A DNA stretch of 64,000 nt, from positions 62,001 through 126,000 of the forward strand of contig BCHS01000006.1 in the NCBI GenBank assembly GCA_039545275.1, in the 5' to 3' direction. Below the pieces are notes generated by a model. It saw nothing but the letters and a program-made list of their open reading frames with translations. It was not told where the DNA came from and ran no database searches. Origin of the DNA: Pseudomicrostroma phylloplanum. Its lineage: Eukaryota; Basidiomycota; Exobasidiomycetes; Microstromatales. The translations under genes were made by a program, and so were the position numbers. This document shows, piece by piece, positions 10,122-20,493 of this stretch. How positions within the stretch are numbered: position 1 is the first letter of the stretch; every line of letters starts with the position of its first letter.

Positions 10122-11655
10122 CTAGCACTGAGAAGCAGAGACACAGGCACCGTATGCCGTGGCCATGAGTACCGCTGCAGCCTGGCCTTCAGGGCTTCCC
10201 GCCGTGTACGGCTGGTTGTCGAACCAGTCATAAGGGTTCACCGTCTGGTTCACATAGCCATTCGACTTGACCTGGGCAGCTACTGCCTTGCGCAACTGGT
10301 TCGCCCAGGTCTTGTAGCCCTTTGCACCAGCCGGGTCCAGGACCATCATCCGGTAGGCGACAGAAGCAATCATCGCCGTACCTGCCGCGTCTCCGAAGTT
10401 GCCAGCAGCTTTGGCGTTCTGGCCAGAGGAGTCGCCCACCAGGTAGTTGGCAAGCAGACCAGAGCCATCGGGCGAAAAGCCCACGGCCATACATCCATCG
10501 AGGATCTCGTAGATGTACTTCTTGATCAGCGCTGGACGTGTGGTCCACTTCGCTGTGCGGGGCCAATTGGTCATCACAGCGAGGATACGGACCATGCCGA
10601 GGGCTGCCCAGCCGTTCCCAGTAAGCCAGATGCCATATGTGGCGCTCTGTGGGCCGACGATGTGCACCCACAAGCCCTGCCAGTCCGCGGTGGTGTTGGC
10701 CTGCAACACCTGCCGGTAGTACGTGGCTTGCTTGACGGCATTCTCGATGTACTGAGTGTCCTGAGTGGCGGGACTGTAGTACGCAAGGGCTGGCGTGAGC
10801 ATGTACCTGTTGCAAGAAAAGGAGAGGAGCTTGGTTAGCATCAGGTCATCGGCGTCTTCTGCTTGAGACAGACCGCGGACGATTGCACTCACATAGCGTC
10901 GGCCCACAGCTCAGCGACATCGGCACGAGCCGAAATAGCTCCGTTGTAGAACTTCGGCCCGGCGTAAAGGGTAGCGATCTGACTCTTGGCGGCAGTCAGA
11001 TACGCCGGAGTGGTCTGGCCCACAAGGACAGCTCCAGTGGTCAGCGATGCGGGATCCGTCAGGGATCCAGCGCCGTCGATGAGGGAACTGCTGTTGGTTC
11101 TGATCAGCGGCTTGATGTACGCCAGAGCCGTGTGCGTCGACACTTTGACGCTAGGCACTTTGCCGCTGGGGAACGCTGTCGACGCAAAGACGGAGCGTGT
11201 CGGGGAACAGAGCTCCAGGAGAGCATCAAAGACGACTCCATATTCCCACGAGTGGCTTGCGAGTCCAGTAGCTACGCCGGCCACCTTGCTCACATCGAAG
11301 CCAGGCTGTTTTGCGGAGCAGGTAGAACCGGACTGTACAGCAATGTCAGCCTATTGAAAAAATCTGGCCGGCCGGACGTGGGTCGCGGGAAAAGACTCAC
11401 GCTGAGGGTCGATGTGCACGTTACGCCCGAGCTAGACTTGGCCCTCTTCGCCAGGTCTCTTTGGTCGATATGATCCAGATAGTGCACGGCTGAGTGCCGC
11501 CGACCTGGACTCTTTCTCCGGTACAGATTCAGCTGCTCTTCTGACGCTGCGAGCGCATGAGACGCAGTGAAGAGCAACACGCTCGCAGCCGCAAGCAGCA
11601 GCACTCGCCAAGAAGCCTTCCTCGCGCCGGTCTGAGTAGGTTGGACCCTAGCCAT
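10122..11655 (-). CDS. Secreted six-hairpin glycosidase, GH105-like
   Basis: Three exons (11655-11401, 11350-10893, 10806-10122) give 465 residues. The N-terminus has basic residues followed by a hydrophobic stretch (VLLLAAASVLLFTA), so a signal peptide or signal anchor. The body has the alternating aromatic/helical pattern of six-hairpin enzymes: SWEYGVVFDALLE, ADVAELWADAMYMLTP, GLWVHIV, TGNGWAALGMVRIL and YDWFDNQPYT. The WADAMYM and GNGWAALGM segments resemble the active-site regions of GH88/GH105 unsaturated uronyl hydrolases. The likely role is trimming plant or microbial uronic-acid oligosaccharides outside the cell, which is inference from fold. The exact GH family and substrate are not certain. 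Confidence 0.65.
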
Positions 11656-13833
11656 CGAGTATAAAGTATGGATGAGGATGAGGATGAGGATGCTGGCGCT
11701 GGTGACGACGATGATGAGAATGGAACCAGTCGCTTTCTTCAAATAGTCTGGCAGCCCAAGGGATTCCGGCGGCAGTATATGGACGTTGCGCTTGGCTGTG
11801 TATGCTGTGAAGTGACAGGGGTCCTAGCCGGCTAGGGACTGACACTTGGCAGCGGGTATATATTGTATAGGGGAAAGATGGAGTCGGACGAAGGAGCCGT
11901 AAAGGAAATCAGCAAACACGACGCGCCGACACGACCAGTTCTCAAAGGGGACGCCTTCACGAGACCCCACTATGGAAGAATGTGTAGGCTATCGCGAATG
12001 ACTCCGCCGTCGGAACTGACATGTCGTGTCCGGGCATGGCTCTGGTAGGATGCTGGTGGTGAGCTTGACTAGGCGGGTGAGAACCATTTGAACTTCTAGA
12101 TCCGTGGGTCTGAGCGGAAGCACTAGCGCGTCGGAGATTGCAGCACCCCGCAGTGCCTACGGTGCTTAGCGTCCCTATTCCGGAAATCTTGCCTAGCTTG
12201 CCAAGAGGACTTGCCTTGTTGGGATGGCCAAGGATGATATTCTCCGCTGCGACCGGCAAGTGCTTGCCCGCTCCTCTCCTGTTGCTGGTGATGCACGCAG
12301 CATTCTCGGCTCCCCCCTTTTCCAGACGCGAGCACCGAGGGCGCCACATTCCGGACGTGCAGCGTGTTGATCTGCCACGTGGGATCCCGGCTGTACCATC
12401 CCTGCGACGCGCCAATGGAGAGGAGACAATGGTCATGTTGTTGCCGATGCCGAGATCTCAGCAGCATTCCTACGAGGCCTGGATCCTTACCGCCGTAGCC
12501 CCTTATCGACTTCAGTCGCCTTTACGATGATTGCCCGGCTGTTGTTTGGCCATGGCTTACCCCACGAGATGGTGGAAACTCCGGCGCCGAGGACTCTTCA
12601 TCGGCACCTCGGAGGAGTTGCTTGGGCACAACGGCGTCTGCTGCAGCTTGAGGCTTGTTTTGATAGACTCGGTCTCAGATGCGAACTGACTCACCTCTGC
12701 GGTCTCGTGTGAACGCATGAGGTCTCCAGTCTCTCTTTCGGTATGACCATTGCCGTGGCGTTGGAATCCCGTCTGGCGAGGTGAGCCTCTAGAGGACAGA
12801 CAGACACGACACGCTCTTGCTTTTTTGCGACCAACACTTCGCGTCAAGTCGCCGACGGGCAGGCGCTCGAAGTGGCCGATCGTGACGCCCACCCACACAA
12901 AGGGGGCCCGAAAGGGGCCTCGCAAGCAGCCAAGGTTCGGGCTTGCTGACTGTGCGTGGTGGACGGGATGGCTGAGGCTTGCCGGCCTAAGCCTTGCCTT
13001 GTATAGTGTGGATAGGCACTGCTTCGCTTCTTGGCGAGATCTAGCTGACAGCGCTGTCAGAAGGGCGGCCAGGCCGAACGCCGGTGCTGGATCAACGTAG
13101 TGGCAGGGGGGATGGCCCCGAGCCCGCAGGGATGTCCCTGCTCTGTGAGACCGAGGATGTTTGTCATGCCGCGTTGTGTCGAAAGTAATAGATGGGTCAA
13201 AGCAATCAGTGGAGCTAAATATACGCGCGGCCATGGTGTTGGTGTGAGTGTGGCCTACAGCCCGCGACTCTTCTGTTCCTGGGCGGAGTGGGGCCGCTTT
13301 GATTGCCGCCTGGGCCTCCTGTTCCCCCTTCCTGCCCGTCGTTCCTTCCAATCAACCTACCTCTCCTATCTTTCCTTCGCCACCACTGTCCTCATCTCCA
13401 TACTCCTGGGCGACCGTACCGCATCGTACCCGTCTCCACAACCGCCGAGGTCCGCACACCTGCAAACGCTTTGGCAGCCCTACCCTCTTACCAGCCCATC
13501 CTACCCTCGCGGACCAGACCCCTGACGAGACTGCTCCTTCTGTCTCTTGGTCTTCCCGTGCGGTCTCATCCCCGTCTACCGACATCCACATTCGTTACTA
13601 CGATATCCTCGCCATCCCAACATACCTACCTGTGCTCGTCCTCGCGGTCGGCTCGGCTCATGCTTCCTCACAGTCTCTGAGCAACACCAGATCTCCTCGA
13701 CGACTGTAGGCTAGGCATCACTCGCCGCAACGTCCTGATCATCATCATCATCATAGATCGAGCCGAGAGCTGCCTCCTCCTCAAATCATAGAGTTCCCTT
13801 GATACCTACGCCCTCGGGCGCGCTTCTTCCAAG
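11656..13833. other. Long intergenic region upstream of the CRIB kinase
   Basis: About 2.2 kb without a supported gene, unusually long for this window. The left part is the promoter of the glycosidase (minus strand). The right part, from about 13250, is CT-rich on the plus strand and probably the promoter and long leader of the kinase gene. The open frames here are low-complexity and lack homology or splice context. Confidence 0.5.
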
Positions 13834-16800
13834 ATGTATGCCGGATCTGCGTTCGTCCCGCCTTCACATCCGAAGGTCCGAGACGGACCAGCCATCCTGG
13901 GTGGTCATGATGGCGAGCGCCCACAATGGACCTCCTCGGATCACCCATATCACCATACGGCAGATCAAATGGGATCGATATCTTCCAATCCCTCACTCGA
14001 CCCATCAACCTCGTCGGCGTCTGGGTCCAGCCTCTCTCACTGCACCCACTCCTCTTCCTTCGCCCCTCTCGCATTGAGCAAGCCCACCGGCTTCGGTGCT
14101 GCAGACGTGAGGAAAGGCCTGGACAAGGATCTTCCGCCACCGCCCCCTGAGAAGGACTTGGCACCTCTATCGCTCGCCCCTCAAATCTCCTTCTCCCCAG
14201 GGGGCAGCGCGCGAGCAGTCTACTCGCCTTCCCTAGAAGATACATCTACCCTCGGGAGTCCCAGTCTCCGTTCACACTTTGCACAGGGCAATGGATCTGC
14301 GAAGCGGGACACGGCGGATACATATCGTGCCGGTGAGAGGGAGGACGGTGTACAAGCCAGCTCTGGCGCTCGGCCCGATCACAGCTCAAGAAAGGGAAAG
14401 GGCTGGGCCAGTGGAGCTGCCTCAGGAGCTGCTGAAGGTATGACTGCCGGCTTGAAGAGGCTCGGAAAGGCCTCTACCCATGCTTTCCGTTCTGCTGCAC
14501 AGCATCACCAGCAGTGGAAAGCAGACAGGGAAGCTGCAGCCGCTGCGACAGCTTTGCCACGGCGGCAGCGAGCAGCTGGCGAAGACACGCAAACAAGCAG
14601 CGCTAGCAGCTATCCTATGAGCTCTACCAGTAGCAGCAACAACGATGTGAACAGCAAAGCAAAAGCCAGAGGAGCCAGTAGGGGTCGAGAAGCCTCGCCT
14701 CGCTCGGCCACGGCGGGGCCATCACTGGGCCCGGCTGCTTCTGATGCCCACCACTATGCAGGTCAAATGCGTAGCCAATGGGAGTACGAGAACGACCAAG
14801 CTGCTTTGCGAGTCCCGCCGACCAGATCCATTGCAGGATCCTTCAGTCACTCGTCGCAAGGAACCTCCCGACGTTCGTCTCTCTCTGGAGGTGGCGGCAC
14901 CCCCTACCGCGATGCAGAAGACGTTGACTACGCTTTTCCACCTGGACCTTTGCCCGTCTCTGATCCTGGGATTGGTCTGCCTTTTGATGTTCAACACAAC
15001 GTGCACGTCCACGTCGGTCCGGAAGGGTATATTGGTCTACCAGCTTCTTGGGCAGATCACATGGCCAGGCGGTACCTGGAAGACGAAGACGACGACCCTC
15101 GGCGTAATTTGGAGAGTAGAATCGAAGGCGCATATCCCGGTAGCAAGCCAAAATCGAGACCGTCCAGCCTCGGGAGCCCCACGAAGAGTCCACGACTCGA
15201 ATATCGGAGAAGCAGGGCTTACAGCGATGAGTTCGATGCTACCAGAATACGATCGGTGGCCATGACAGATAGCAGCGGGCAAAGGACTGTTCTGCACGGC
15301 ATGAACTTATCAAGAGCCCCAACGAGAGCTTCGACTAGCTATTCGTCTGTGCTTAACAAAGGCTGGGACGAATGGCCAGAGGCTGGCGGAAGGGAAAGAC
15401 AGGTCGTCCATGCGTCACCACCTGTTCCTCCCCTTCCCGCGAAGCAACCAGCTGTGCCGGCGACAAGCGGTAGTCGCAGTCCTCAAGAGTTGCGCAAAAA
15501 GGAAGACGAATGGGTCGATGCCGAGCCCAAGAACTCTGCAGGACTGGGACTAGGCCTGGGCTTGTCAGGCTTCAACCAGGTGTCTGGGCCAGATAGCAAG
15601 GCGAATGGCAAGCTTGACAAACGCTCGAGCCGCAAGTTGCTGCTGCCCGACTTCTTAGCGGATGGAAACGTTGAAGACGAGAATTGGGCTCTGATGCTGC
15701 TCAACTCGATCCCAGCACCCGACGATGATCTCCAAGTCGCTGCTGCACAGCATGCTAGAAAGTCTTCGAAGCCGCAACTGCGGAACAAGAGCTCAGCGTC
15801 CAGCTTACGATCGAGAAAGTCTAGCACGATGGCCAGAAAATCTAAGGCTCCAGGCTCTATCTATGGAGACAGAGCTCGTACTCCGCAAAGTCCTTTGACT
15901 CCAGGTCTGCCTACCCCCTCAGTGTCGAATGGCGAAAGGAAGCTTCAACCACCGGAATTTCAGAGGCCCGTTCGGCCTTCCTCAAGAGCGTCAAGAAAGA
16001 GCGTGGCGCGCTCCACGGGGAAGAGGCGCAGCGCTAGCGTCAACTCCCGTGCTCAATCTCGTCGCACTGTCAAGTCATATGCCACAACTTTCGCATCTGG
16101 AGACACTGGTGATTGGAGCGACGGTGGCGCTTATTCTGCCGCTGAGGAGGACGATGTGCAGATTGCCGTTGCGACCACGGAGAGGGTCGAAAAGGCTGGC
16201 ACGCTGCCCAGGGCTTTGACTCATAGCCAGCTGGTAGACAAGGTTCGCGTTCATGTTCCTGCTGCAGCTCACACTCGTGGTATCGAAAGTCGGCAGGCTG
16301 GTAGCCCTCTCGTTGGCGGTCTGAATGTGCTTGCCACTCCCTCTACCGACCGAGGAGTGAGTCAAAGTGGTCAGCAGATTACCAGTGCCGGTCCAATAGC
16401 ATCGCAGTGGAGTCCACCGAGCCCAAAGGCCCAAGCCGCCAAGCCGAAGAACAGCTCAAAGGCTAAGTCAAGATTTCAAGCTCGTAGCGGGCGAGATGTG
16501 CCTTCTACAAAATTTGCCAGTCTGGCTGCCAATGCCAAGAAGGCAATCTCGCCTCTGCTCTCGGCCACCGAGGTTCCTCCCGTTGTCCCTTCGAAGAATG
16601 ATCCTGTCGCAGATGCAGCCTCGACGACCTCGCAGACTGCCAATGCTAGCGTCAACTTCACGTTGCGTGTAGCCGGCACTAAGACGCCCTTTGTGGGGAG
16701 CAACGGGCATATGACGGTCACTCCAATCATCAACCACAATGGCTTCTCTGGGAATCGTCGTCTGACTGGCGATGATGGGACGCTGGCGAGAGGCAATGTG

Positions 16801-19800
16801 AATGGCGAGGGCCTACGCGCTTATCCACTCAATATGCAAGGGCGTGAGGCAGAGAGCCAGCGTGTCCCAGGCCTGAGAGAGCGCAGAAGGATGAAAGGTC
16901 CAGCGCGCATCTATCCACCATCTTCGAGAGGCAATGCCAGCGATGCTGTCCGCGCCAGACCCAACACAATCTTGTCCAACGCTGCCGACTCGGACCAAGG
17001 CCATACTGCCGGCGCGCTGAAAGTGGTGAATGAAGTGGCAGCGGGCCTTGAGAGGCACCCGTCAGGTTCCTCACTCAGCGGCAGTGCACAAGAGAGCGCC
17101 CTGAACAGGAAAGACTCAGACTTGGGGCTCGTAGTACGAAGCTCTCCAGAAGCTTTGGCATCTCCACACCTCAGTCCAAATCAACTTCAAGTACAGAACC
17201 CTTCGACAGGAAGCGGCTTCACCCTTAACCTTCTCAATGCTGTCCGCAAGCGCAGTGGCTCCACGGCCACTGACAATGCCCCCAAAGTGCCTCCTAAAGA
17301 TGGGTCGGCCCTGGGTAGTGCTGGGATTGCCCCTCTGAGCGCTACTCGTAGCGAAAGCCAAGAACGGCGAAGTCCAAATATCAAGCCCCAAATAGGCTTT
17401 ATCAGGCCCAATGCCAACGGCTTCTTCACAGTCTCGACTCCCATCAGGTCTGCAACAATGGAGCCAGGTGGTACGTTCGATGGACAAGCAAAGGCTTCCG
17501 ATGGGCCTTCCCCTGCGCTTGAGCCTCTTCCCTTTACTCAGCGTTCTCACAGTCACGACGGTGCTGGAACGGTTGCCGTCCTACCATCGCCTCGCTCTGG
17601 TTTCGAAGATGACACTGACGATGAAGAGGATCAGCAACATCATCAAGAGGAAGAAGAAGAGGACTATACAGCTGATGACTACCTTGATGACTGGATGCAA
17701 GAAGGCGACGGGCAACCTATACCTGGTTCGCCAGGAGGCATCTCGATCTACTCAAACGGTAGTGCTCTTGTCCGAGAAGGCTTCAGGAGCGCTCATACGA
17801 ATGAGCCTCTGCCTACAGGTCTGTTCGGCAATCCTGACGCATCGCCTCGGTTCGGTGAAAGCGGCGGCCACCCGTTGCGCAGCCCCGGTCTCCTCTCGGT
17901 TGCCAGCTTCCGAGGTGCAGGACGAGGTGGAGCGACAGACTCAACTTCAAGCTCGCCCATCGATCTCATGGACAGGTCTCTGTTGTCGCCTTTCCTTGAA
18001 CAGCAGAGCCCCAGATTCAGTGGTATGAGCCGACAGCGCTCCGAGGACGTCAGCAGCCTTCGACCTCGCAACACATCGGCCGAGGCTCTGACAAGTGCTG
18101 TCAGTCGATCTCCTTCTACCCCTGGCGGTCTAGCCTACCTTGACTCTCCGGCGGCGCCATCCCGCGGCAACAGTCCTCTTGTTGATGCCACTGCTAGCCC
18201 GCAGCCGCAAACTACGGAGAAAGATGCCGGTCAAGCGACTGCCGCCTCCACTTTGCTGAAGAAGATTGTCCAGGCTGACAGTTCGACGCCCAAAAGCCCG
18301 GAATCACGAACGTCTCTCGATCGTGAGCAAGCAGAGGCGGTGACAGCCCCTCGTCCTTCAAGCCGTGTGAGCAATGGCTCCAGAGGCTCTCGTCGTACCA
18401 CAGGTAAAACGCCTCGACGATCGACGGACACCCGCAACCGCTTTCCCGTCAGCACTCATTACGCGAGTGGGTTCTCCGAAGCCTTCTTCGACGTCACTGC
18501 TGACGCCGATGGCATGCCTCGGCAGAGCTTCGATCTGGAGGATATGCTGCCACAGCATCTGAATGACGTGCCGCCAGTGCCACCGCTGCCAGCTGCGACT
18601 AGCCGAATTGCCTCCTCTCCACCCTCACCTTCAAAGCCTCACCAGGTCTTGCCTTCGATGCCGATCGGAAAGCAAACGATCAAGTCTTCAGAGACGACGC
18701 CAGCAGGAACGAGCAGCGCGTCAAGAGGACGTTCGACATCTGCCTCGCGAGCTCACTCGAGGCAATCCTCAACGAGTGGCAAGAAGGCTCCGCGGCGATC
18801 TAGATCAAGAAACCGGGTAGACTCGTCTGCGACAGTAGCTGCCGAGCAGATGCCCATGCCTTCGGTCGCGAGCATGCCCGCGGTCGGGATGGCAACTCCC
18901 ACTGCACCTGTGACGGCCTCTGTAGCGCGCGACGCTGGGTCAGAGCTACCAGAGTGCGTCAAGCCTGCAGCCCAATTCCTTGTTGCTGCTGACCCCGAGG
19001 CCTTGTTCGAGGAGCTCACACTGATCGGATCCGGAGACTCAGGAGACGTCTTCTCCGCTGTTGGCCCAGGCAGGGCAGGTGTCCAGGAGGTCGTGGCCGT
19101 CAAGGTTGTCAAGCTGCCTAGCGGAGAGCAGGGAGAAGTGGGAAATAGTCGCCTTGCAGGACTAGCCAAGGAGATCCGACTCTGGTCGGCCTGCAAGCAC
19201 GAAAAGGTCCTGGCACTGCACGACGTCTTCTATGCTCCCTCGATCACCTCTCAGTATCCTGGTGTGTGGATCGCCCAAGAGCTCGCAGACCGGTCACTTG
19301 CGGACATTGTCGCGCTGCATGGCGATGGTCTGCTCATCCCAGAGACGATCATGGCCAAGGTCCTCTTCGACCTTCTCGAAGCGCTGCAATGTCTCCACTC
19401 TCTCCTCATCATCCATCGTGACGTGCGATCAGACAATGTCCTCATCTGTCCGGACGGCACAGCCAAGCTCTCCGACTTCACGCAAGCAGTGCAGCTCGAA
19501 AGCAAGCAGGGGAAGAGAAGCAGTACAGTGGGGATCGCCTACTGGATGGCGCCCGAGCTGGTGGCCTCGCAGCCCTACGGGACCGAAGTGGACATCTGGT
19601 CCCTCGGCGCTACACTGTACGAGATGTGCGAGGGCCAGCCGCCCAACGTCGAGCTCAGCCCCGAGCAGGCAGTCAGCGCCACGGCCCAGCACGGCCTGCC
19701 CGCCCTGAGCGATGGGCCTGATGCGCCGACGTGGTCGGTGGGGCTGCGCGATTTCCTTGCAACTGCGACGAAGATGGACCCTCAGCAGAGGGGCACAGCT

Positions 19801-19938
19801 GCGGGTCTACTGGAGAGCGAGTTTGTGCAGCGGAGGGCGGCAAGTAGCAAAATTGTCGAGCTGCTGGAGCGAGCGTGCGAGCTGGAGGGACAGGCAGAAG
19901 AAGATGAGGAAGAGGAGGAGGGCTCTGGAGACGACTAG
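13834..19938 (+). CDS. Very large CRIB-domain protein kinase (PAK/STE20-like) with altered catalytic motifs
   Basis: A single uninterrupted frame of 2034 residues. Most is Ser/Pro-rich and disordered, with basic patches. A CRIB/PBD motif lies at about residues 377-410 (IGLPFDVQHNVHVHVG, then GLPASW), predicting binding to Cdc42/Rac GTPases. The kinase domain is at about 1725-2005. The Gly loop GSGDSGDVF and VAVKVV lysine are present, as is YWMAPELV. However, the catalytic loop reads HRDVRSDN (Arg for the usual Lys), the Mg loop reads SDFTQ (DFT instead of DFG), and the activation segment has TVGIAYW instead of a TVGTPYW-type sequence. The C-terminus is acidic. The N-terminal start is the first ATG; a second in-frame Met (MGSISS) is possible. 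Order of parts matches PAK kinases, but no PH domain is seen. It may be weakly active or a scaffold. Confidence 0.85.
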   Translation: MYAGSAFVPPSHPKVRDGPAILGGHDGERPQWTSSDHPYHHTADQMGSISSNPSLDPSTSSASGSSLSHCTHSSSFAPLALSKPTGFGAADVRKGLDKDLPPPPPEKDLAPLSLAPQISFSPGGSARAVYSPSLEDTSTLGSPSLRSHFAQGNGSAKRDTADTYRAGEREDGVQASSGARPDHSSRKGKGWASGAASGAAEGMTAGLKRLGKASTHAFRSAAQHHQQWKADREAAAAATALPRRQRAAGEDTQTSSASSYPMSSTSSSNNDVNSKAKARGASRGREASPRSATAGPSLGPAASDAHHYAGQMRSQWEYENDQAALRVPPTRSIAGSFSHSSQGTSRRSSLSGGGGTPYRDAEDVDYAFPPGPLPVSDPGIGLPFDVQHNVHVHVGPEGYIGLPASWADHMARRYLEDEDDDPRRNLESRIEGAYPGSKPKSRPSSLGSPTKSPRLEYRRSRAYSDEFDATRIRSVAMTDSSGQRTVLHGMNLSRAPTRASTSYSSVLNKGWDEWPEAGGRERQVVHASPPVPPLPAKQPAVPATSGSRSPQELRKKEDEWVDAEPKNSAGLGLGLGLSGFNQVSGPDSKANGKLDKRSSRKLLLPDFLADGNVEDENWALMLLNSIPAPDDDLQVAAAQHARKSSKPQLRNKSSASSLRSRKSSTMARKSKAPGSIYGDRARTPQSPLTPGLPTPSVSNGERKLQPPEFQRPVRPSSRASRKSVARSTGKRRSASVNSRAQSRRTVKSYATTFASGDTGDWSDGGAYSAAEEDDVQIAVATTERVEKAGTLPRALTHSQLVDKVRVHVPAAAHTRGIESRQAGSPLVGGLNVLATPSTDRGVSQSGQQITSAGPIASQWSPPSPKAQAAKPKNSSKAKSRFQARSGRDVPSTKFASLAANAKKAISPLLSATEVPPVVPSKNDPVADAASTTSQTANASVNFTLRVAGTKTPFVGSNGHMTVTPIINHNGFSGNRRLTGDDGTLARGNVNGEGLRAYPLNMQGREAESQRVPGLRERRRMKGPARIYPPSSRGNASDAVRARPNTILSNAADSDQGHTAGALKVVNEVAAGLERHPSGSSLSGSAQESALNRKDSDLGLVVRSSPEALASPHLSPNQLQVQNPSTGSGFTLNLLNAVRKRSGSTATDNAPKVPPKDGSALGSAGIAPLSATRSESQERRSPNIKPQIGFIRPNANGFFTVSTPIRSATMEPGGTFDGQAKASDGPSPALEPLPFTQRSHSHDGAGTVAVLPSPRSGFEDDTDDEEDQQHHQEEEEEDYTADDYLDDWMQEGDGQPIPGSPGGISIYSNGSALVREGFRSAHTNEPLPTGLFGNPDASPRFGESGGHPLRSPGLLSVASFRGAGRGGATDSTSSSPIDLMDRSLLSPFLEQQSPRFSGMSRQRSEDVSSLRPRNTSAEALTSAVSRSPSTPGGLAYLDSPAAPSRGNSPLVDATASPQPQTTEKDAGQATAASTLLKKIVQADSSTPKSPESRTSLDREQAEAVTAPRPSSRVSNGSRGSRRTTGKTPRRSTDTRNRFPVSTHYASGFSEAFFDVTADADGMPRQSFDLEDMLPQHLNDVPPVPPLPAATSRIASSPPSPSKPHQVLPSMPIGKQTIKSSETTPAGTSSASRGRSTSASRAHSRQSSTSGKKAPRRSRSRNRVDSSATVAAEQMPMPSVASMPAVGMATPTAPVTASVARDAGSELPECVKPAAQFLVAADPEALFEELTLIGSGDSGDVFSAVGPGRAGVQEVVAVKVVKLPSGEQGEVGNSRLAGLAKEIRLWSACKHEKVLALHDVFYAPSITSQYPGVWIAQELADRSLADIVALHGDGLLIPETIMAKVLFDLLEALQCLHSLLIIHRDVRSDNVLICPDGTAKLSDFTQAVQLESKQGKRSSTVGIAYWMAPELVASQPYGTEVDIWSLGATLYEMCEGQPPNVELSPEQAVSATAQHGLPALSDGPDAPTWSVGLRDFLATATKMDPQQRGTAAGLLESEFVQRRAASSKIVELLERACELEGQAEEDEEEEEGSGDD

Positions 19939-20493
19939 ACGCCGGAGTCGCACCTACATCGCATACAGACCCGTATTGCTCCTTCTCAGAACGGCCATTC
20001 AGCCATCATCAAGATCGTCCGTACAGACAATTCTTCGGACTCCCCCCCCGTCATCCCACTCACAGTCACAGTCACAGCATCCTCGTCACCACACCTGTAA
20101 GGCGTTTCTTGTCATGTCATTCACTTTTGGTCATCCTTTCACCCTCTCCCCGCCCTCTGTTTCTCTTCCTACTCTACCCTATCTCGCGGACCACCAATCT
20201 CCCGTAACCTTGGTGTTTCTTCTGTATGTCGCCCGATCGCCCGATCGCTATACCCAATATACCGCGCTCTTGGCTACATTCTTCACACGACACGAGCAGA
20301 TGCAGAGCGAGAGTGATGTGATTGGCTTGAAGTACAAGGGGCGGCGTCGAACGACTTTACAAGCACTACGCTCTGATCTGCTTCCTGCTCTCTGGCAGAT
20401 GCTCCCTGCCCTCTGCCCTCGGCCCTCGGCCCTCCGCCGTGCGCCCTCTACCCGCTACCCTATATCCTCTATCCTCCGTACCCACACCTCAGC
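19939..20493. other. Convergent intergenic region
   Basis: It lies between the 3' ends of the kinase and the OXA1 gene. No gene seen. Near 20400-20460 there are short CCCT(C)GGCCCT repeats. Confidence 0.5.

Noticed and set aside
12557..13351. 264-codon open frame on the minus strand
   Set aside because: The composition is Arg/His/Ser-rich without domain pattern, it overlaps several equally long frames, and no splice partners are seen. It lies in GC-rich sequence where stop codons are rare.
13100..13709. Plus-strand Ser/Pro-rich frames upstream of the kinase
   Set aside because: The sequence is a CT-rich leader; the three frames are all open and none is conserved.
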